64,000 nt of DNA, from the NCBI GenBank assembly GCA_023388335.1, contig JAEWGL010000226.1, positions 8,083 through 72,082 of the forward strand. Direction: 5' to 3'. Origin of the DNA: Pseudomonadota bacterium. Lineage in GTDB: Bacteria; Pseudomonadota; Gammaproteobacteria; Pseudomonadales; Pseudomonadaceae. Below the pieces are notes generated by a model. The model saw only the letters and a list, made by a program, of their open reading frames with translations, made no database searches and was not told the DNA's origin. Made by a program: the position numbers and the translations under genes. Below, piece by piece: positions 20,587 to 30,227 of the stretch (position 1 is its first letter; every line of letters starts with the position of its first letter).

Positions 20587-22653
20587 TTACGCGTCAGGCA
20601 AGGCCTGGAACGGGGTTTCCTTGTCGGTGCGGTCCTTGCGGCCCAGTGCGGCATAACCAACCTTGAGGGCGAAGAACAGGATGCTGAACACCACCACCAG
20701 GAACAGGATCGTCAGGCCCGCGTTGGTGTAGGCGTTGAAGATCACGTGCTGCATCTGGTCAATGTTCTTGGCCGGCGCCAGGACCTGCCCGGCATCCAGG
20801 GCCACGCTGTACTTGTTGGCCAGGGCCAGGAAGCCCACCGCCGGGTTCGGGTCGAACAGCTTGATCAGGCCCGCGGCGGTGGTGCAGATCAGCAGCCAGA
20901 CGGCTGGCAGCAGGGTGACCCAGATATAGCGCTGGCGCTTCATCTTGATCAGGACCACGGTGCCGAGCATCAGCGCGATGCCGGCCAGCATCTGGTTGGA
21001 GATACCGAACAGCGGCCACAACGTGTTGATGCCACCCAGCGGGTCGATCACGCCCTGGTACAGCAGGTAGCCCCAGAGGGCCACGCAACCGGCAGTGGCC
21101 AGCATGTTGGCGCCCCACGACTCGGTGCGCTTGAGCGCCGGCACGAAGCTGCCCAGCAAGTCCTGCAGCATGAAGCGCCCGGCACGGGTACCGGCGTCTA
21201 CCGCGGTGAGGATGAACAGGGCTTCGAACAGGATCGCGAAATGGTACCAGAACGCCATGGTGTTCTCACCCGGCAATACCTGGTGAAGGATCTGCGCGAT
21301 ACCCACCGCCAGGGTCGGCGCGCCGCCGGCACGGGCCAGGATGGTGTGCTCGCCGATGTCCCTGGCGGTCGCTTCGAGTTGCTCTGGGGTAATGGCAAAG
21401 CCCCAGCTGCTGACCGTCTGTGCCACCGACACGACGTCTGAACCCACCACAGCCGCCGGGCTGTTCATGGCGAAGTACACGCCCGGCTCGATCACCGAGG
21501 CGGCGACGATGGCCATGATGGCGACGAAGGATTCCATCAGCATGGCGCCGTAGCCGATGTAGCGGGCGTTGACTTCGTTGTCCAGCAGCTTGGGCGTGGT
21601 GCCCGAGGAGATCAGCGCATGGAAGCCGGACACCGCGCCACAGGCGATGGTGATGAACAGGAAGGGGAACAGCGTGCCCTTCCAGACCGGGCCGGTGCCG
21701 TCGGTGAACTGGGTCAGCGCCGGCATCTTCAGCTCGGGCGCGATGATCAGGATACCGATCGCCAGCGCGATGATGGTGCCGATCTTGAGGAAGGTCGTGA
21801 GGTAGTCACGCGGCGCCAGCACCAGCCACACCGGCAGTACTGCGGCGACGAAACCATAGCCCACCAGCATCCAGGTGATTTGCACGCCGGTGAAGGTGAA
21901 CGCCGGGCCCCAGACTGGATCGGCCGCCACCACCCCCCCCAGCCAGATCGACAGCAGCAACAGCACCACGCCGATCAGCGAGATCTCGCCAATCCGCCCG
22001 GGACGGATGTAGCGCATGTAAATGCCCATGAACATGGCGATCGGAATGGTCGCCATCACGGTGAACATGCCCCACGGGCTTTCGGCCAAGGCCTTGACCA
22101 CGATCAGCGCCAGCACCGCAAGGATGATGATCATGATCAGGAAGCAGCCGAACAGGGCGATGGTACCTGGGATACGGCCCATTTCCTCGCGCACCATGTC
22201 GCCCAGGGAGCGGCCATTGCGACGGGTGGACAGGAACAGGATCATGAAGTCCTGCACCGCGCCGGCCAGCACCACGCCGGCAATCAGCCAGAGCGTGCCC
22301 GGCAGATAGCCCATCTGCGCCGCGAGCACGGGACCGACCAATGGGCCGGCGCCGGCGATGGCGGCGAAGTGGTGACCGAAAAGAATGTGCTTGTTGGTCG
22401 GCACGTAGTCCAGACCATCGTTGTTGAGCACCGCCGGGGTCGCTCGACGGGGATCGAGTTGCATCACCTTGGTGGCGATGAACAGGCTGTAGTAGCGATA
22501 GGCGACCAGGTAGATGGCAACCGCCGCGACCACGATCCACAAGGCATTGATTGCCTCACCGCGACGCAAGGCAACCACACCCAGCGCACAGGCTCCTAAC
22601 ACTGCCAGCGCCAGCCACGGAATGTGGCGTAGCAGGCTATTATTGTTGTTCAT
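20587..22653 (-). CDS. btsT: CstA/BtsT-family transporter (pyruvate/H+ symporter type)
   Basis: The 688-residue polytopic inner-membrane protein has about 16-18 hydrophobic segments. Family hallmarks are [20 protein letters not shown] near residue 85, [20 protein letters not shown] and [14 protein letters not shown]. In E. coli the member encoded with yjiX-yjiA is the pyruvate transporter BtsT, and its paralogue CstA is encoded with ybdD. The operon order here supports the BtsT assignment. Substrate remains inferred. No BtsSR-type two-component pair lies nearby. Confidence 0.88.
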   Translation of the reverse strand: MNNNNSLLRHIPWLALAVLGACALGVVALRRGEAINALWIVVAAVAIYLVAYRYYSLFIATKVMQLDPRRATPAVLNNDGLDYVPTNKHILFGHHFAAIAGAGPLVGPVLAAQMGYLPGTLWLIAGVVLAGAVQDFMILFLSTRRNGRSLGDMVREEMGRIPGTIALFGCFLIMIIILAVLALIVVKALAESPWGMFTVMATIPIAMFMGIYMRYIRPGRIGEISLIGVVLLLLSIWLGGVVAADPVWGPAFTFTGVQITWMLVGYGFVAAVLPVWLVLAPRDYLTTFLKIGTIIALAIGILIIAPELKMPALTQFTDGTGPVWKGTLFPFLFITIACGAVSGFHALISSGTTPKLLDNEVNARYIGYGAMLMESFVAIMAIVAASVIEPGVYFAMNSPAAVVGSDVVSVAQTVSSWGFAITPEQLEATARDIGEHTILARAGGAPTLAVGIAQILHQVLPGENTMAFWYHFAILFEALFILTAVDAGTRAGRFMLQDLLGSFVPALKRTESWGANMLATAGCVALWGYLLYQGVIDPLGGINTLWPLFGISNQMLAGIALMLGTVVLIKMKRQRYIWVTLLPAVWLLICTTAAGLIKLFDPNPAVGFLALANKYSVALDAGQVLAPAKNIDQMQHVIFNAYTNAGLTILFLVVVFSILFFALKVGYAALGRKDRTDKETPFQALPDA

Positions 22654-22820
22654 GGTTTACTTCCAGCTGGTGGATTGGAAAGACCGCCCAACGAGTCTAG
22701 GGCGAGTCTCAACGCATTGCCACACTTGCTTTGGTCTAGAGCCTTCGCGGCCGGGTCAGCGGCACGCGTTGTACACACTCCTTCCACCCTAATCATGACG
22801 TACTGCAGAGGGCTTTACCG

Positions 22821-23189
22821 ATGATGAGCGATCACTATGAACGCCGCCGTTTCCAGCGCATTGCCTTCGACGCGCCGACCGAGCTGTTCCAGGGCAAGCG
22901 CTGCTGGCAGGTCAAGCTGCTCGACCTCTCCCTCAAGGGGCTGCTGATCGAGCGTCCCACTCCCTGGAACGCCGACCTCACCCAGGACTTCGATGCGCTG
23001 ATCCATCTCGGTCCTCAGGCCACGGTGCGGATGCAGGTCGAACAACGCCATGAGGAGGACGACCGCCTTGGCTTTGTCTGCCTGCACATCGATATCGATT
23101 CGATGACTCACTTGCACCGTCTTGTAGAACTGAACCTGGCCGACAGCACCGAAATGATGCGGGAACTGCGCGAACTCATCGAAGTTTGA
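22821..23189 (+). CDS. mapZ: PilZ-domain c-di-GMP receptor, MapZ (PA4608)-like
   Basis: The 122-residue single-domain protein has the two c-di-GMP binding motifs: the arginine cluster ERRRFQR (7-13) and DLSLKG (35-40, the [D/N]xSxxG motif). The C-terminal helix HLHRLVELNLADSTEMMREL matches P. aeruginosa PA4608/MapZ. PA4608 also lies beside the btsT-like gene. In P. aeruginosa MapZ binds the chemotaxis methyltransferase CheR1 when loaded with c-di-GMP and alters swimming. A similar role here is inference. GAGGG lies 8 bp before the ATG at 22821. A second ATG follows immediately. Confidence 0.88.
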   Translation: MMSDHYERRRFQRIAFDAPTELFQGKRCWQVKLLDLSLKGLLIERPTPWNADLTQDFDALIHLGPQATVRMQVEQRHEEDDRLGFVCLHIDIDSMTHLHRLVELNLADSTEMMRELRELIEV

Positions 23190-23260
23190 AATCTCTTAGC
23201 CAGCTATCTACCTGACCTTCCGTGTTTCCTGTCTACCCAGACAGCTTCATTGCTGGGGCC

Positions 23261-23385
23261 GGAGGATGTGTACACACCCCTCTGGTAGCGGCTCTCTACA
23301 GTTGGAACGCTATCTGCATACAGGGGTTGTGCGACTCGACGGCACGCCTGTTCGCGCTCCAATCTAAATATTGTATACAATTGTG
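23261..23385 (+). promoter_or_regulatory. Palindromic operator candidates before purine permease
   Basis: The 259-bp gap upstream of the NCS2 permease contains two perfect 10-bp palindromes with a common TNTATACANA-like centre: TGTGTACACA (23267-23276) and TTGTATACAA (23371-23380). A CTGTCTACCCAGACAG dyad lies at 23229-23244. Their repeated spacing before one permease suggests sites for a dimeric regulator, possibly of purine use. The regulator is unknown. Confidence 0.45.
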
Positions 23386-23448
23386 ATGGCAATCCCTTGT
23401 AGGATTTGTCTACAGTAGTGCCACAACAATAAACAGAGAGCCTGCTCA

Positions 23449-24966
23449 ATGACTACGTCCCCGAGTACGTCTTCATCCCAGCGTCCTGAAGACGAGAATC
23501 TGGGCCTCGGCGCCAACCTGGCCTACGGCCTGCAGCATGTTCTAACCATGTACGGGGGGATCGTCGCGGTGCCCCTGATCCTCGGCCAGGCCGCTGGCCT
23601 TAGCCCGGCCGACATCGGCCTGCTCATCGCCGCGTCACTGTTCGCCGGGGGGCTGGCCACGCTCTTGCAGACCTTGGGCTTGCCGTTCTTCGGTTGTCAG
23701 TTACCCCTGGTGCAGGGCGTCTCCTTTGCCGGCGTCGCGACCATGGGTGCCATTCTCAGCAGCGAGGCGGGCGGCGGCCTGCAAGGTGTGTTGGGGGCGG
23801 TAATGGCAGCCTCGTTTATCGGCTTCCTGATCACGCCGATTTTCTCCCGCATCACCAAATTCTTCCCGCCACTGGTCACCGGTATCGTCATCACCACCAT
23901 CGGTCTGACCCTGATGCCTGTCGCCGCACGCTGGGTCATGGGCGGCAACAGCCAGGCGCCCGACTTCGGCAGCATGGCCAACATCGGCCTGGCCGCCGCG
24001 ACCTTCGGCATCGTGCTGATGCTGAGCAAGCTGGGCAGTGCCAGCATCTCGCGCCTGTCGATCCTCCTGGCGATGATCATCGGTACCCTGATCGCCTGGT
24101 CACTGGGCATGACCGACTTCAGCAAGGTCGGCCAAGGCCCGCTGGTGGCCTTCCCCTCGCCCTTCCACTTCGGCATGCCGACCTTCCATATCGCCGCGAT
24201 TCTGTCCATGTGCATCGTCATCATGGTGACCCTGGTGGAAACCTCGGCGGACATCCTCGCGGTGGGCGAGATCATCGAGACCAAGGTCGACGCCAAACGC
24301 CTGGGCAACGGCCTGCGCGCCGACATGGCCTCCAGCGTCCTGGCACCGATCTTCGGCTCCTTCACTCAGAGCGCCTTCGCCCAGAACGTCGGCCTGGTCG
24401 CCGTGACAGGTGTGAAGAGCCGCTATGTGGTGGCCACCGGCGGGATGATCCTGGTGCTGCTGGGCCTGCTGCCGGTCATGGGCCGGGTCATTGCCGCCGT
24501 ACCGCCGTCGGTGCTGGGTGGCGCGGGCATCGTGCTGTTCGGCACGGTGGCCGCCAGTGGCATCCGCACCCTGTCGAAGGTCGAGTACAAGAACAACATG
24601 AACCTGATCATCGTCGCCGCTTCCCTGGGCTTCGGCATGATCCCGATCGCCGCACCGAACTTCTACCACCACTTCCCGAACTGGTTCGAAACCATCTTCC
24701 ACTCCGGGATCAGCTCGGCAGCGATCATGGCCATCATCCTGAACCTGGCATTCAACCACTTCAAGACTGGCAACTCCGACCAGCAGTCAGTGTTCGCCGC
24801 CGGCTACGAGCGATCCATCCAATATTCGGACCTTTCCGCCCTGCGTGATGGCGACTACTTCAAGGATGGCAAGCTGTTCGACGCCGAAGGCAAGGAGATT
24901 CCGGTGCTCGAGCAGACCGATGAGACCCCGCCGCTCAAGCGCCAGGCGACCGCGGCGGAGCACTGA
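23449..24966 (+). CDS. NCS2-family xanthine/uric acid-type permease
   Basis: The 505-residue inner-membrane protein belongs to the nucleobase-ascorbate transporter family. It has the TM1 QH motif (LQHVLTMYGGIVAVPL), the TM8-region signature ETSADILAVGE and the NAT signature FAQNVGLVAVTGVKSR. The Q-N start of the last motif is typical of xanthine/urate rather than uracil carriers. The N-terminal 25 residues are a polar cytoplasmic tail, and the C-terminal 40 residues are charged. Which purine it carries cannot be told from sequence alone. Confidence 0.9.
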   Translation: MTTSPSTSSSQRPEDENLGLGANLAYGLQHVLTMYGGIVAVPLILGQAAGLSPADIGLLIAASLFAGGLATLLQTLGLPFFGCQLPLVQGVSFAGVATMGAILSSEAGGGLQGVLGAVMAASFIGFLITPIFSRITKFFPPLVTGIVITTIGLTLMPVAARWVMGGNSQAPDFGSMANIGLAAATFGIVLMLSKLGSASISRLSILLAMIIGTLIAWSLGMTDFSKVGQGPLVAFPSPFHFGMPTFHIAAILSMCIVIMVTLVETSADILAVGEIIETKVDAKRLGNGLRADMASSVLAPIFGSFTQSAFAQNVGLVAVTGVKSRYVVATGGMILVLLGLLPVMGRVIAAVPPSVLGGAGIVLFGTVAASGIRTLSKVEYKNNMNLIIVAASLGFGMIPIAAPNFYHHFPNWFETIFHSGISSAAIMAIILNLAFNHFKTGNSDQQSVFAAGYERSIQYSDLSALRDGDYFKDGKLFDAEGKEIPVLEQTDETPPLKRQATAAEH

Positions 24967-25011
24967 TCCACTGCGATTGGTAACGCAATCGACTCAACAC
25001 CGCGACCGGTC

Positions 25012-25032
25012 CCCTCTCCCTCTGGGAGAGGG
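25012..25032. repeat. CCCTCTCCC palindrome after the permease gene
   Basis: CCCTCTCCC-TCT-GGGAGAGGG is a perfect 9-bp stem with a 3-base loop, followed by CTAGGGTGAGGG. It lies between convergent permease and radA genes. This element is widespread in intergenic regions of Pseudomonas and its relatives and could terminate either gene, though there is no T tract. Confidence 0.65.
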
Positions 25033-25098
25033 CTAGGGTGAGGGCCGAGCGCGACGCGGTAACCGGGGGCGCTGCGGCGCCCGCTGTACCCGCGGCGC

Positions 25099-26466
25099 TT
25101 ACTCGAACAAGGCGTCCAAGGCCTGCTCCAGGCGGGTCACGGCAATCACTTGCAAACCCGCCGGTGACTCCTTCGGCGCATTGCCCTTGGGCACGATGGC
25201 GCGCTTGAAGCCATGCTTGGCCGCCTCCTTCAAGCGCTCCTGACCACTGGGCACCGGCCGCACCTCACCGGACAGGCCGATCTCGCCAAACACCAGCAAG
25301 CCATGGGGCAGCGGCCGGTTGCGCAGGCTGGACATCACCGCGGCCAGCAAGGCCAGGTCCGAGGCAGTCTCCAGGACCTTTACCCCGCCCACCACGTTGA
25401 GGAACACGTCCTGGTCGTGGGTCGGGATACCGCCGTGGCGGTGCAACACCGCCAGCAGCATCGCCAGGCGGTTCGGGTCCAGGCCCAGGGTGACTCGACG
25501 TGGGTTGGCCAGGTGGCTGTCGTCGACCAACGCCTGCACCTCCACCAGCATGGGTCGGGTGCCCTCCCAGGTGGCCATGACCACACTGCCGGAGACCTCC
25601 TCCTGGGCGCGATTGAGGAAGATCGCCGAGGGATTCGAGACCTCCTTCAGGCCACGGTCGGTCATGCCGAACACACCCAGCTCGTTCACCGCGCCGAAGC
25701 GGTTCTTCACCGCCCGCAGCAGGCGCAGGCGGCCATCGGATTCCCCTTCGAAATACAACACGGTATCAACCATGTGCTCCAGCACCCGCGGACCGGCCAG
25801 GGCGCCTTCCTTGGTGACGTGGCCGACCAGGAAGATCGCCGTGCCACTCTGCTTGGCATAGCGCACCAGCAACGCCGCGCTCTCACGTACCTGGGCAACG
25901 CCGCCGGGCGCCGATTGCAGCTGTTCGGTGAAGATGGTCTGAATCGAGTCGATGACCATGACCCGCGGTTTTTCCTGACGCGCGGTAGCGATGATCGCCT
26001 CGATGCAAGTCTCGGTCATCACCCGCAGTTGCTCCTGGGGCAAGCCCAAGCGTCGCGAGCGCATGGCCACCTGCTGCTGCGACTCTTCGCCGGTGACATA
26101 CAGGGCCGGCATGCGCTCGGCGAGGTTGCACAACGTCTGCAGCAGGATGGTCGATTTGCCGATGCCTGGGTCGCCGCCGATCAGCACCACCGAGCCGTCC
26201 ACCAGGCCGCCGCCGAGGACCCGATCCAGCTCAGTGCTGGCGGTGCTGAAACGCGGGATCTCCTCGACACTGACTTCGGCCAGCGTCTTGATCTGCGCCT
26301 GCTGCCCGGCCCAGCCGGTACGGCCGCTGGGCGCCGCCGCCGCGCCGCTCTCGAGCACGGTTTCGACCAAGGTATTCCAGGCGCCGCACTCGCCACATTG
26401 CCCGGCCCATTTGGGGAAGGTCGCGCCGCACTCGGTGCAGCCATACATGCGCTTGGCCTTGGCCAT
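25099..26466 (-). CDS. radA: DNA repair protein RadA
   Basis: RadA is a RecA-like ATPase that helps process recombination intermediates by branch migration. The 455 residues begin with a C4 zinc finger (C10, C13, C24, C27). The ATPase core follows with Walker A GGDPGIGKST, the RadA-specific KNRFG motif and a C-terminal Lon-like, non-proteolytic domain (GGVKVLETASDLALLAAVMSS). It sits between the permease and mscL, as in other Pseudomonas. Confidence 0.97.
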   Translation of the reverse strand: MAKAKRMYGCTECGATFPKWAGQCGECGAWNTLVETVLESGAAAAPSGRTGWAGQQAQIKTLAEVSVEEIPRFSTASTELDRVLGGGLVDGSVVLIGGDPGIGKSTILLQTLCNLAERMPALYVTGEESQQQVAMRSRRLGLPQEQLRVMTETCIEAIIATARQEKPRVMVIDSIQTIFTEQLQSAPGGVAQVRESAALLVRYAKQSGTAIFLVGHVTKEGALAGPRVLEHMVDTVLYFEGESDGRLRLLRAVKNRFGAVNELGVFGMTDRGLKEVSNPSAIFLNRAQEEVSGSVVMATWEGTRPMLVEVQALVDDSHLANPRRVTLGLDPNRLAMLLAVLHRHGGIPTHDQDVFLNVVGGVKVLETASDLALLAAVMSSLRNRPLPHGLLVFGEIGLSGEVRPVPSGQERLKEAAKHGFKRAIVPKGNAPKESPAGLQVIAVTRLEQALDALFE

Positions 26467-26640
26467 GGATCCGTCTCCTGGAAAACCGCCATGATAACTG
26501 AGCGGCTGCCCAGCCGAGCCTGCGGCCTATGACAAAACTATTCGATATAACCGAAGTCACTAACAGCGGTACACAGTGTGAACCCCAATGCTGATTTACA
26601 CTGCCTTAACCCTCATCATTTGTAACAAGGAGTTAACCTA

Positions 26641-27066
26641 ATGAGCGTAATCAATGAGTTCAAGGCTTTCGCGGTCAAGGGCAATGTCGTGGACATGGCC
26701 GTTGGTATCATCATCGGTGCCGCGTTCGGCAAGATCGTCTCATCCTTCGTCGGCGATGTGGTCATGCCGCCGCTTGGGCTGTTGATCGGTGGCGTCGACT
26801 TCAGCGATCTGGCCATCACCCTCAAGGCCGCGCAAGGTGACATTCCGGCGGTAGTCCTGGCCTACGGCAAGTTCATCCAGACGGTGATCGACTTCCTCAT
26901 CATCGCCTTCGCCATCTTCATGGGGGTCAAGGTGATCAATCGACTCAAGCGTGAAGAGGCCGCCGCGCCCAGCGTCCCGCCAGCACCGACCCCGCAGGAA
27001 ACTTTGCTGGCCGAGATCCGCGACCTGCTCAAGGCGCAGCATCAGGACCAGAACCGCCTGCCTTGA
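26641..27066 (+). CDS. mscL: Large-conductance mechanosensitive channel
   Basis: MscL opens under membrane tension and releases solutes during osmotic downshock. The 141-residue protein starts [20 protein letters not shown] with AAGGAG 6 bp upstream. TM1 (about 15-45) carries the gate-lining [17 protein letters not shown] stretch and TM2 covers 76-99. The C-terminal helix ends in [13 protein letters not shown] slightly extended proline-rich linker ([12 protein letters not shown]) precedes that helix. It is divergent from radA. Confidence 0.97.
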   Translation: MSVINEFKAFAVKGNVVDMAVGIIIGAAFGKIVSSFVGDVVMPPLGLLIGGVDFSDLAITLKAAQGDIPAVVLAYGKFIQTVIDFLIIAFAIFMGVKVINRLKREEAAAPSVPPAPTPQETLLAEIRDLLKAQHQDQNRLP

Positions 27067-27133
27067 CCCTAGAAGACGGCGGCGCCTCCACGCCGCCGAT
27101 ATCATGGTAGCGCTGCTCGCTTTGGATCTTTCA

Positions 27134-27177
27134 AGGATGTACGGAAGTTGTGCGATTTTCACTGATCCGTACAACCT
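27134..27177. promoter_or_regulatory. Inverted repeat upstream of ppoR
   Basis: AGGATGTACGGA (27134-27145) pairs with TCCGTACAACCT (27166-27177) at 11 of 12 positions across a 20-bp spacer. It lies about 90 bp before the ppoR start. It could be an operator for a dimeric activator or repressor, or an RNA hairpin. It does not match the usual 20-bp lux box closely. Confidence 0.45.
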
Positions 27178-27266
27178 TACGTCTGAATTCCCGCCGCCAC
27201 ATAGGAGTTTTCCTACACTAGCTCAGTCCGAGAGGATTGGATCCCTTCTTGAGCGGAGCTTTTCAA

Positions 27267-27968
27267 ATGTCCCCATGGAGCATGAGCGCGATGCGGCGTC
27301 TTCGAGGCAAGCGCAATCCTTCCGAGCTGTTGAACATCGCGGTCTCGTTGATTCAAGCGCTCGACATGGAATACCTGAGCCTGACCCTACGGATTCCAGG
27401 GTTGGCGGGGCAGCCTAAAAGGTTTGACTACAACAATTACCCAGCGGCGTGGAATGAGCAGTACCGACGGTTGGAGTACGACAAGATCGATCCGGTTTAT
27501 ACACACTGCCTTCATTCAATCCAGTCGCTGCTTTGGCACGATGGGTTGTACAATGAAACGCCAGACTTGCGGGAACACGCCTGTTCACATGGACTGCGCC
27601 ATGGCTGGACGCTCTGGGTGAACGACCATCACAGCCAGACCCAGCTAAGCGTTGCGCGAGCGACGAAAGAGGTCGATCCGGCTGAATTCTACGAAGGCTG
27701 TACCCGAACACTGTGGCTATGCAATTTGATGCATCCGCTTCTGCTTGAGCATCACCGTCCAGAAGTCATGCCTGTGGTGACCGAGCGAGAGATGGAGGTG
27801 CTGAAATGGTGCGCCGCAGGCAAGACCGCCTCAGAAATTGCGACTATTTTGCAATTGTCTTCAAGCACCGTTAACTTTCATATCCGCAGCATCATCAGCA
27901 AAACCAATGCGAGTAACAAGACCGGCGCCATTGCCGTCGCCGCCAAGCATGGCCTTCTTGACACCTGA
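27267..27968 (+). CDS. ppoR: LuxR solo, PpoR-type AHL-binding regulator
   Basis: The 233-residue regulator starts at ATG 27267, 8 bp after GGAG. The N-terminal autoinducer-binding domain retains the six residues conserved in AHL receptors (W62, Y66, D75, P76, W90, G113). The C-terminal LuxR helix-turn-helix (about 172-228) has the invariant E, L and G (TEREMEVLKWCAAGKTASE). No luxI synthase is nearby, so it is a solo that would sense AHLs from elsewhere or a self-made one encoded remotely. Its place between mscL and fpr matches P. putida PpoR, which binds 3-oxo-C6-HSL. GC is lower than in neighbouring genes. Confidence 0.9.
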   Translation: MSPWSMSAMRRLRGKRNPSELLNIAVSLIQALDMEYLSLTLRIPGLAGQPKRFDYNNYPAAWNEQYRRLEYDKIDPVYTHCLHSIQSLLWHDGLYNETPDLREHACSHGLRHGWTLWVNDHHSQTQLSVARATKEVDPAEFYEGCTRTLWLCNLMHPLLLEHHRPEVMPVVTEREMEVLKWCAAGKTASEIATILQLSSSTVNFHIRSIISKTNASNKTGAIAVAAKHGLLDT

Positions 27969-27980
27969 ACCGCAATCGAC

Positions 27981-28757
27981 TTACCAGTAGTTCTCCACCG
28001 CGACCTGCCCGGGCCGTCGACTCAGGCTCAGTTGCAGATCGCGGGCTTTGAGCACCTTGCGCGTGTCATCGATCATCTGCGGGTTACCGCAGAGCATGAT
28101 CCGTGAATGCTCGGGACTCAGCGCCAGCCCAGCGGTCTGTTCCAATTCGCCATTCTCGATCAGCGTGGTGATCCGTGCGTTCAGCCCACCGGGGTGCGAC
28201 TCTCGGGTGACGACTGGAATAAACTGCAGCTTGCCTGCATGCTCGGCCAGGTAATCGCGCTGCTCCAAGCCGGCAATCACGTCCAAGTACGCCAACTCCT
28301 TGGCCTCTCGCACCGAATACACCAGCTTTATGTTGTCGAACCGCTCCCACGCTTCGAAGTCCTGCAGGATCGACATGAATGGCGCGATCCCCGTACCCGT
28401 TGCGAGCAGCCAGAGGTCACGCCCCCCGGCAAACCGGTCGAGGGTGAGATAGCCGAACGCCTGACGGTCGATCAACAGGCTGTCGCCCTCGTTCAAGCGG
28501 CTCAGCTCGCTGGTGAACTCCCCGCCCGGCACCACGATGGAAAAGAAATCCAGGTACTCGTCGTGGGGCGCCGAGACCATCGAATAAGCCCGCCATACCA
28601 CACTGCCATCCGCCTTCGTCACGCCCAGGCGGGCGAATTGCCCGGCACGGAAGCGAAACCCCGAATCCCGGGTGGTACGCAGGCTGAACAGGTTCGGTGT
28701 CAACGGTTGCACGTCGACCAAGGTCTGGCGGGTGAATTTCTCGGCGCTGGCGGTCAT
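27981..28757 (-). CDS. fpr: Ferredoxin/flavodoxin--NADP+ reductase
   Basis: This FAD enzyme exchanges electrons between NADPH and ferredoxin or flavodoxin. I use the ATG at 28757 (MTASAEKFTRQTLVDV), which has GGAG 8 bp upstream, over an ATG four codons earlier. The 258 residues show the FAD-binding RAYSMVSAP, the NADP-binding LATGTGIAPFMSIL and the C-terminal VENYW whose final aromatic residue stacks on FAD. This is the bacterial subclass I FPR type. It is convergent with ppoR (12 bp apart). Confidence 0.95.
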   Translation of the reverse strand: MTASAEKFTRQTLVDVQPLTPNLFSLRTTRDSGFRFRAGQFARLGVTKADGSVVWRAYSMVSAPHDEYLDFFSIVVPGGEFTSELSRLNEGDSLLIDRQAFGYLTLDRFAGGRDLWLLATGTGIAPFMSILQDFEAWERFDNIKLVYSVREAKELAYLDVIAGLEQRDYLAEHAGKLQFIPVVTRESHPGGLNARITTLIENGELEQTAGLALSPEHSRIMLCGNPQMIDDTRKVLKARDLQLSLSRRPGQVAVENYW

Positions 28758-29063
28758 GGTTGGCTCCATCGATCAGGTCGCATAAGTGTCGCGCAAAGGC
28801 CCGGGAATGAACACCGCTGGTTCGTAGGGCCATCCCGCGCAAGGGCGCTATGGATAGGATGCGAGATGCCGGATAGCGGCAAATGTGTGGCAATCACCGC
28901 AGCCCGCTCTCCTGAATCAGCAAGCACCTCGCGGACATCGCGATTGCCGCCATCGATGGCCTGCCATGCTCCGGCAAGCCTCCCGCTGCGCGCAAAGCAC
29001 GGTAGAATCATGCGTTTCAGCCCGCCGTTTCCTGTGGTGGGCGCGTCTGTACCCGAGCCGACC
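28758..29063. other. Non-coding divergent region fpr / rlmG
   Basis: No gene is supported here, although frames stay open on both strands because of the GC content. It must contain the promoters of fpr and rlmG. I cannot pick out a convincing -35/-10 pair or operator, and see no long repeat. Confidence 0.4.
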
Positions 29064-30188
29064 ATGCCCCTGTTGACCAGCCCCTTCGCCGAACTCGACC
29101 TGACCCGCCAGCCGGACCAGGCCAACGATCCCTTGCAGGCCTTCGACGCCGCCGACCAGTACCTGCTGGAGCACCTGGCTACCCACGCCCTCGCTGCCGA
29201 TTGCAAGGTGCTGGTGCTCAACGACAGCTTCGGCGCGCTGGCCATCAGCCTGGCCGGCTCGCTGCAGGTGGTCAGCAGCGGTGACTCGCACCTAGGGCAC
29301 CTGGCTCTGGAAAAGAACTTGCTGCGCAATGGCCGGGCCTACGACAGCATTCCCTTCGTGCCGGCCAGCGAGGCTTGGCAGGGGCCATTCGATCGCGTGC
29401 TGGTGCGTGTGCCCAAAACCCTAGCCCTGCTCGAGGAACAACTGATCCGCCTGCAAGGGCATCTGGCGCCAGGGGCCCAGGTGATTGCCGGGGCGATGAT
29501 CAAGCACCTGCCGCGAGCGGCCGGCGACCTGCTGGAGAAGTACATCGGCCCGGTGCAGGCATCACTGGCACAGAAGAAGGCACGGCTGCTCACCGCCACC
29601 GTGGAGGAGCGCGCGCTTGCCCGCTCGCCCTACCCGACCCGCTACCACCTGGACACACCGCCGTTGGCGTTGCTCAATCACGCCAATGTGTTCTGCCGTG
29701 AGGGCCTGGATATCGGCACCCGTGCCTTTCTCCCGCACCTGCCGCGCAACCTGGGTCAGGCCCGTGTCGCCGACCTTGGCTGTGGCAACGGCGTACTGGG
29801 CATTGCCAGCGCCCTGGCCAATCCCGAAGCGCACTACACCCTGCTCGATGAGTCCTACATGGCCGTGCAGTCGGCCCGGGAGAACTGGCAGGCCGCACTG
29901 GGCGATCGCCCAGCCTGTATCGAGGCCGCCGACGGCCTGGCCAGCCAGGAAAAGCAATCGCTCGACGTCGTGCTGTGCAACCCACCGTTCCACCAACAGC
30001 AGGTAGTCGGTGATTTCCTGGCCTGGCGCATGTTCCAGCAGGCGCGCGAAGCGCTGGTGGTCGGCGGCGCGCTGTACATCGTCGGCAACCGCCACCTGGG
30101 TTACCATAGCAAGCTGGCGCGGCTGTTCCGGGGGGTGGAGCAAGTCGCCGCGACACCCAAGTTCGTGGTGCTCAAGGCGCGAAAATAA
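29064..30188 (+). CDS. rlmG: 23S rRNA (guanine-1835 N2)-methyltransferase
   Basis: RlmG methylates G1835 of 23S rRNA using S-adenosylmethionine. The ATG at 29064 (MPLLTSPFAELDLTRQ) gives 374 residues, the family length. The open frame continues far upstream without RlmG-like sequence. The protein has a degenerate N-terminal methyltransferase domain and an active C-terminal one with DLGCGNGVLGI for SAM and NPPFHQQQ for the guanine amino group, as in the RlmG/RsmC family. Confidence 0.93.
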   Translation: MPLLTSPFAELDLTRQPDQANDPLQAFDAADQYLLEHLATHALAADCKVLVLNDSFGALAISLAGSLQVVSSGDSHLGHLALEKNLLRNGRAYDSIPFVPASEAWQGPFDRVLVRVPKTLALLEEQLIRLQGHLAPGAQVIAGAMIKHLPRAAGDLLEKYIGPVQASLAQKKARLLTATVEERALARSPYPTRYHLDTPPLALLNHANVFCREGLDIGTRAFLPHLPRNLGQARVADLGCGNGVLGIASALANPEAHYTLLDESYMAVQSARENWQAALGDRPACIEAADGLASQEKQSLDVVLCNPPFHQQQVVGDFLAWRMFQQAREALVVGGALYIVGNRHLGYHSKLARLFRGVEQVAATPKFVVLKARK

Positions 30189-30227
30189 AGGGCAGGAGCA
30201 GCAGGCTGCGGCGGCTGCCCCTGGCGT

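Noticed and set aside
28107..29063. In-frame N-terminal extension of rlmG by over 300 codons
   Set aside because: It is the antisense of fpr and the intergenic gap. Homologues start at the ATG at 29064.
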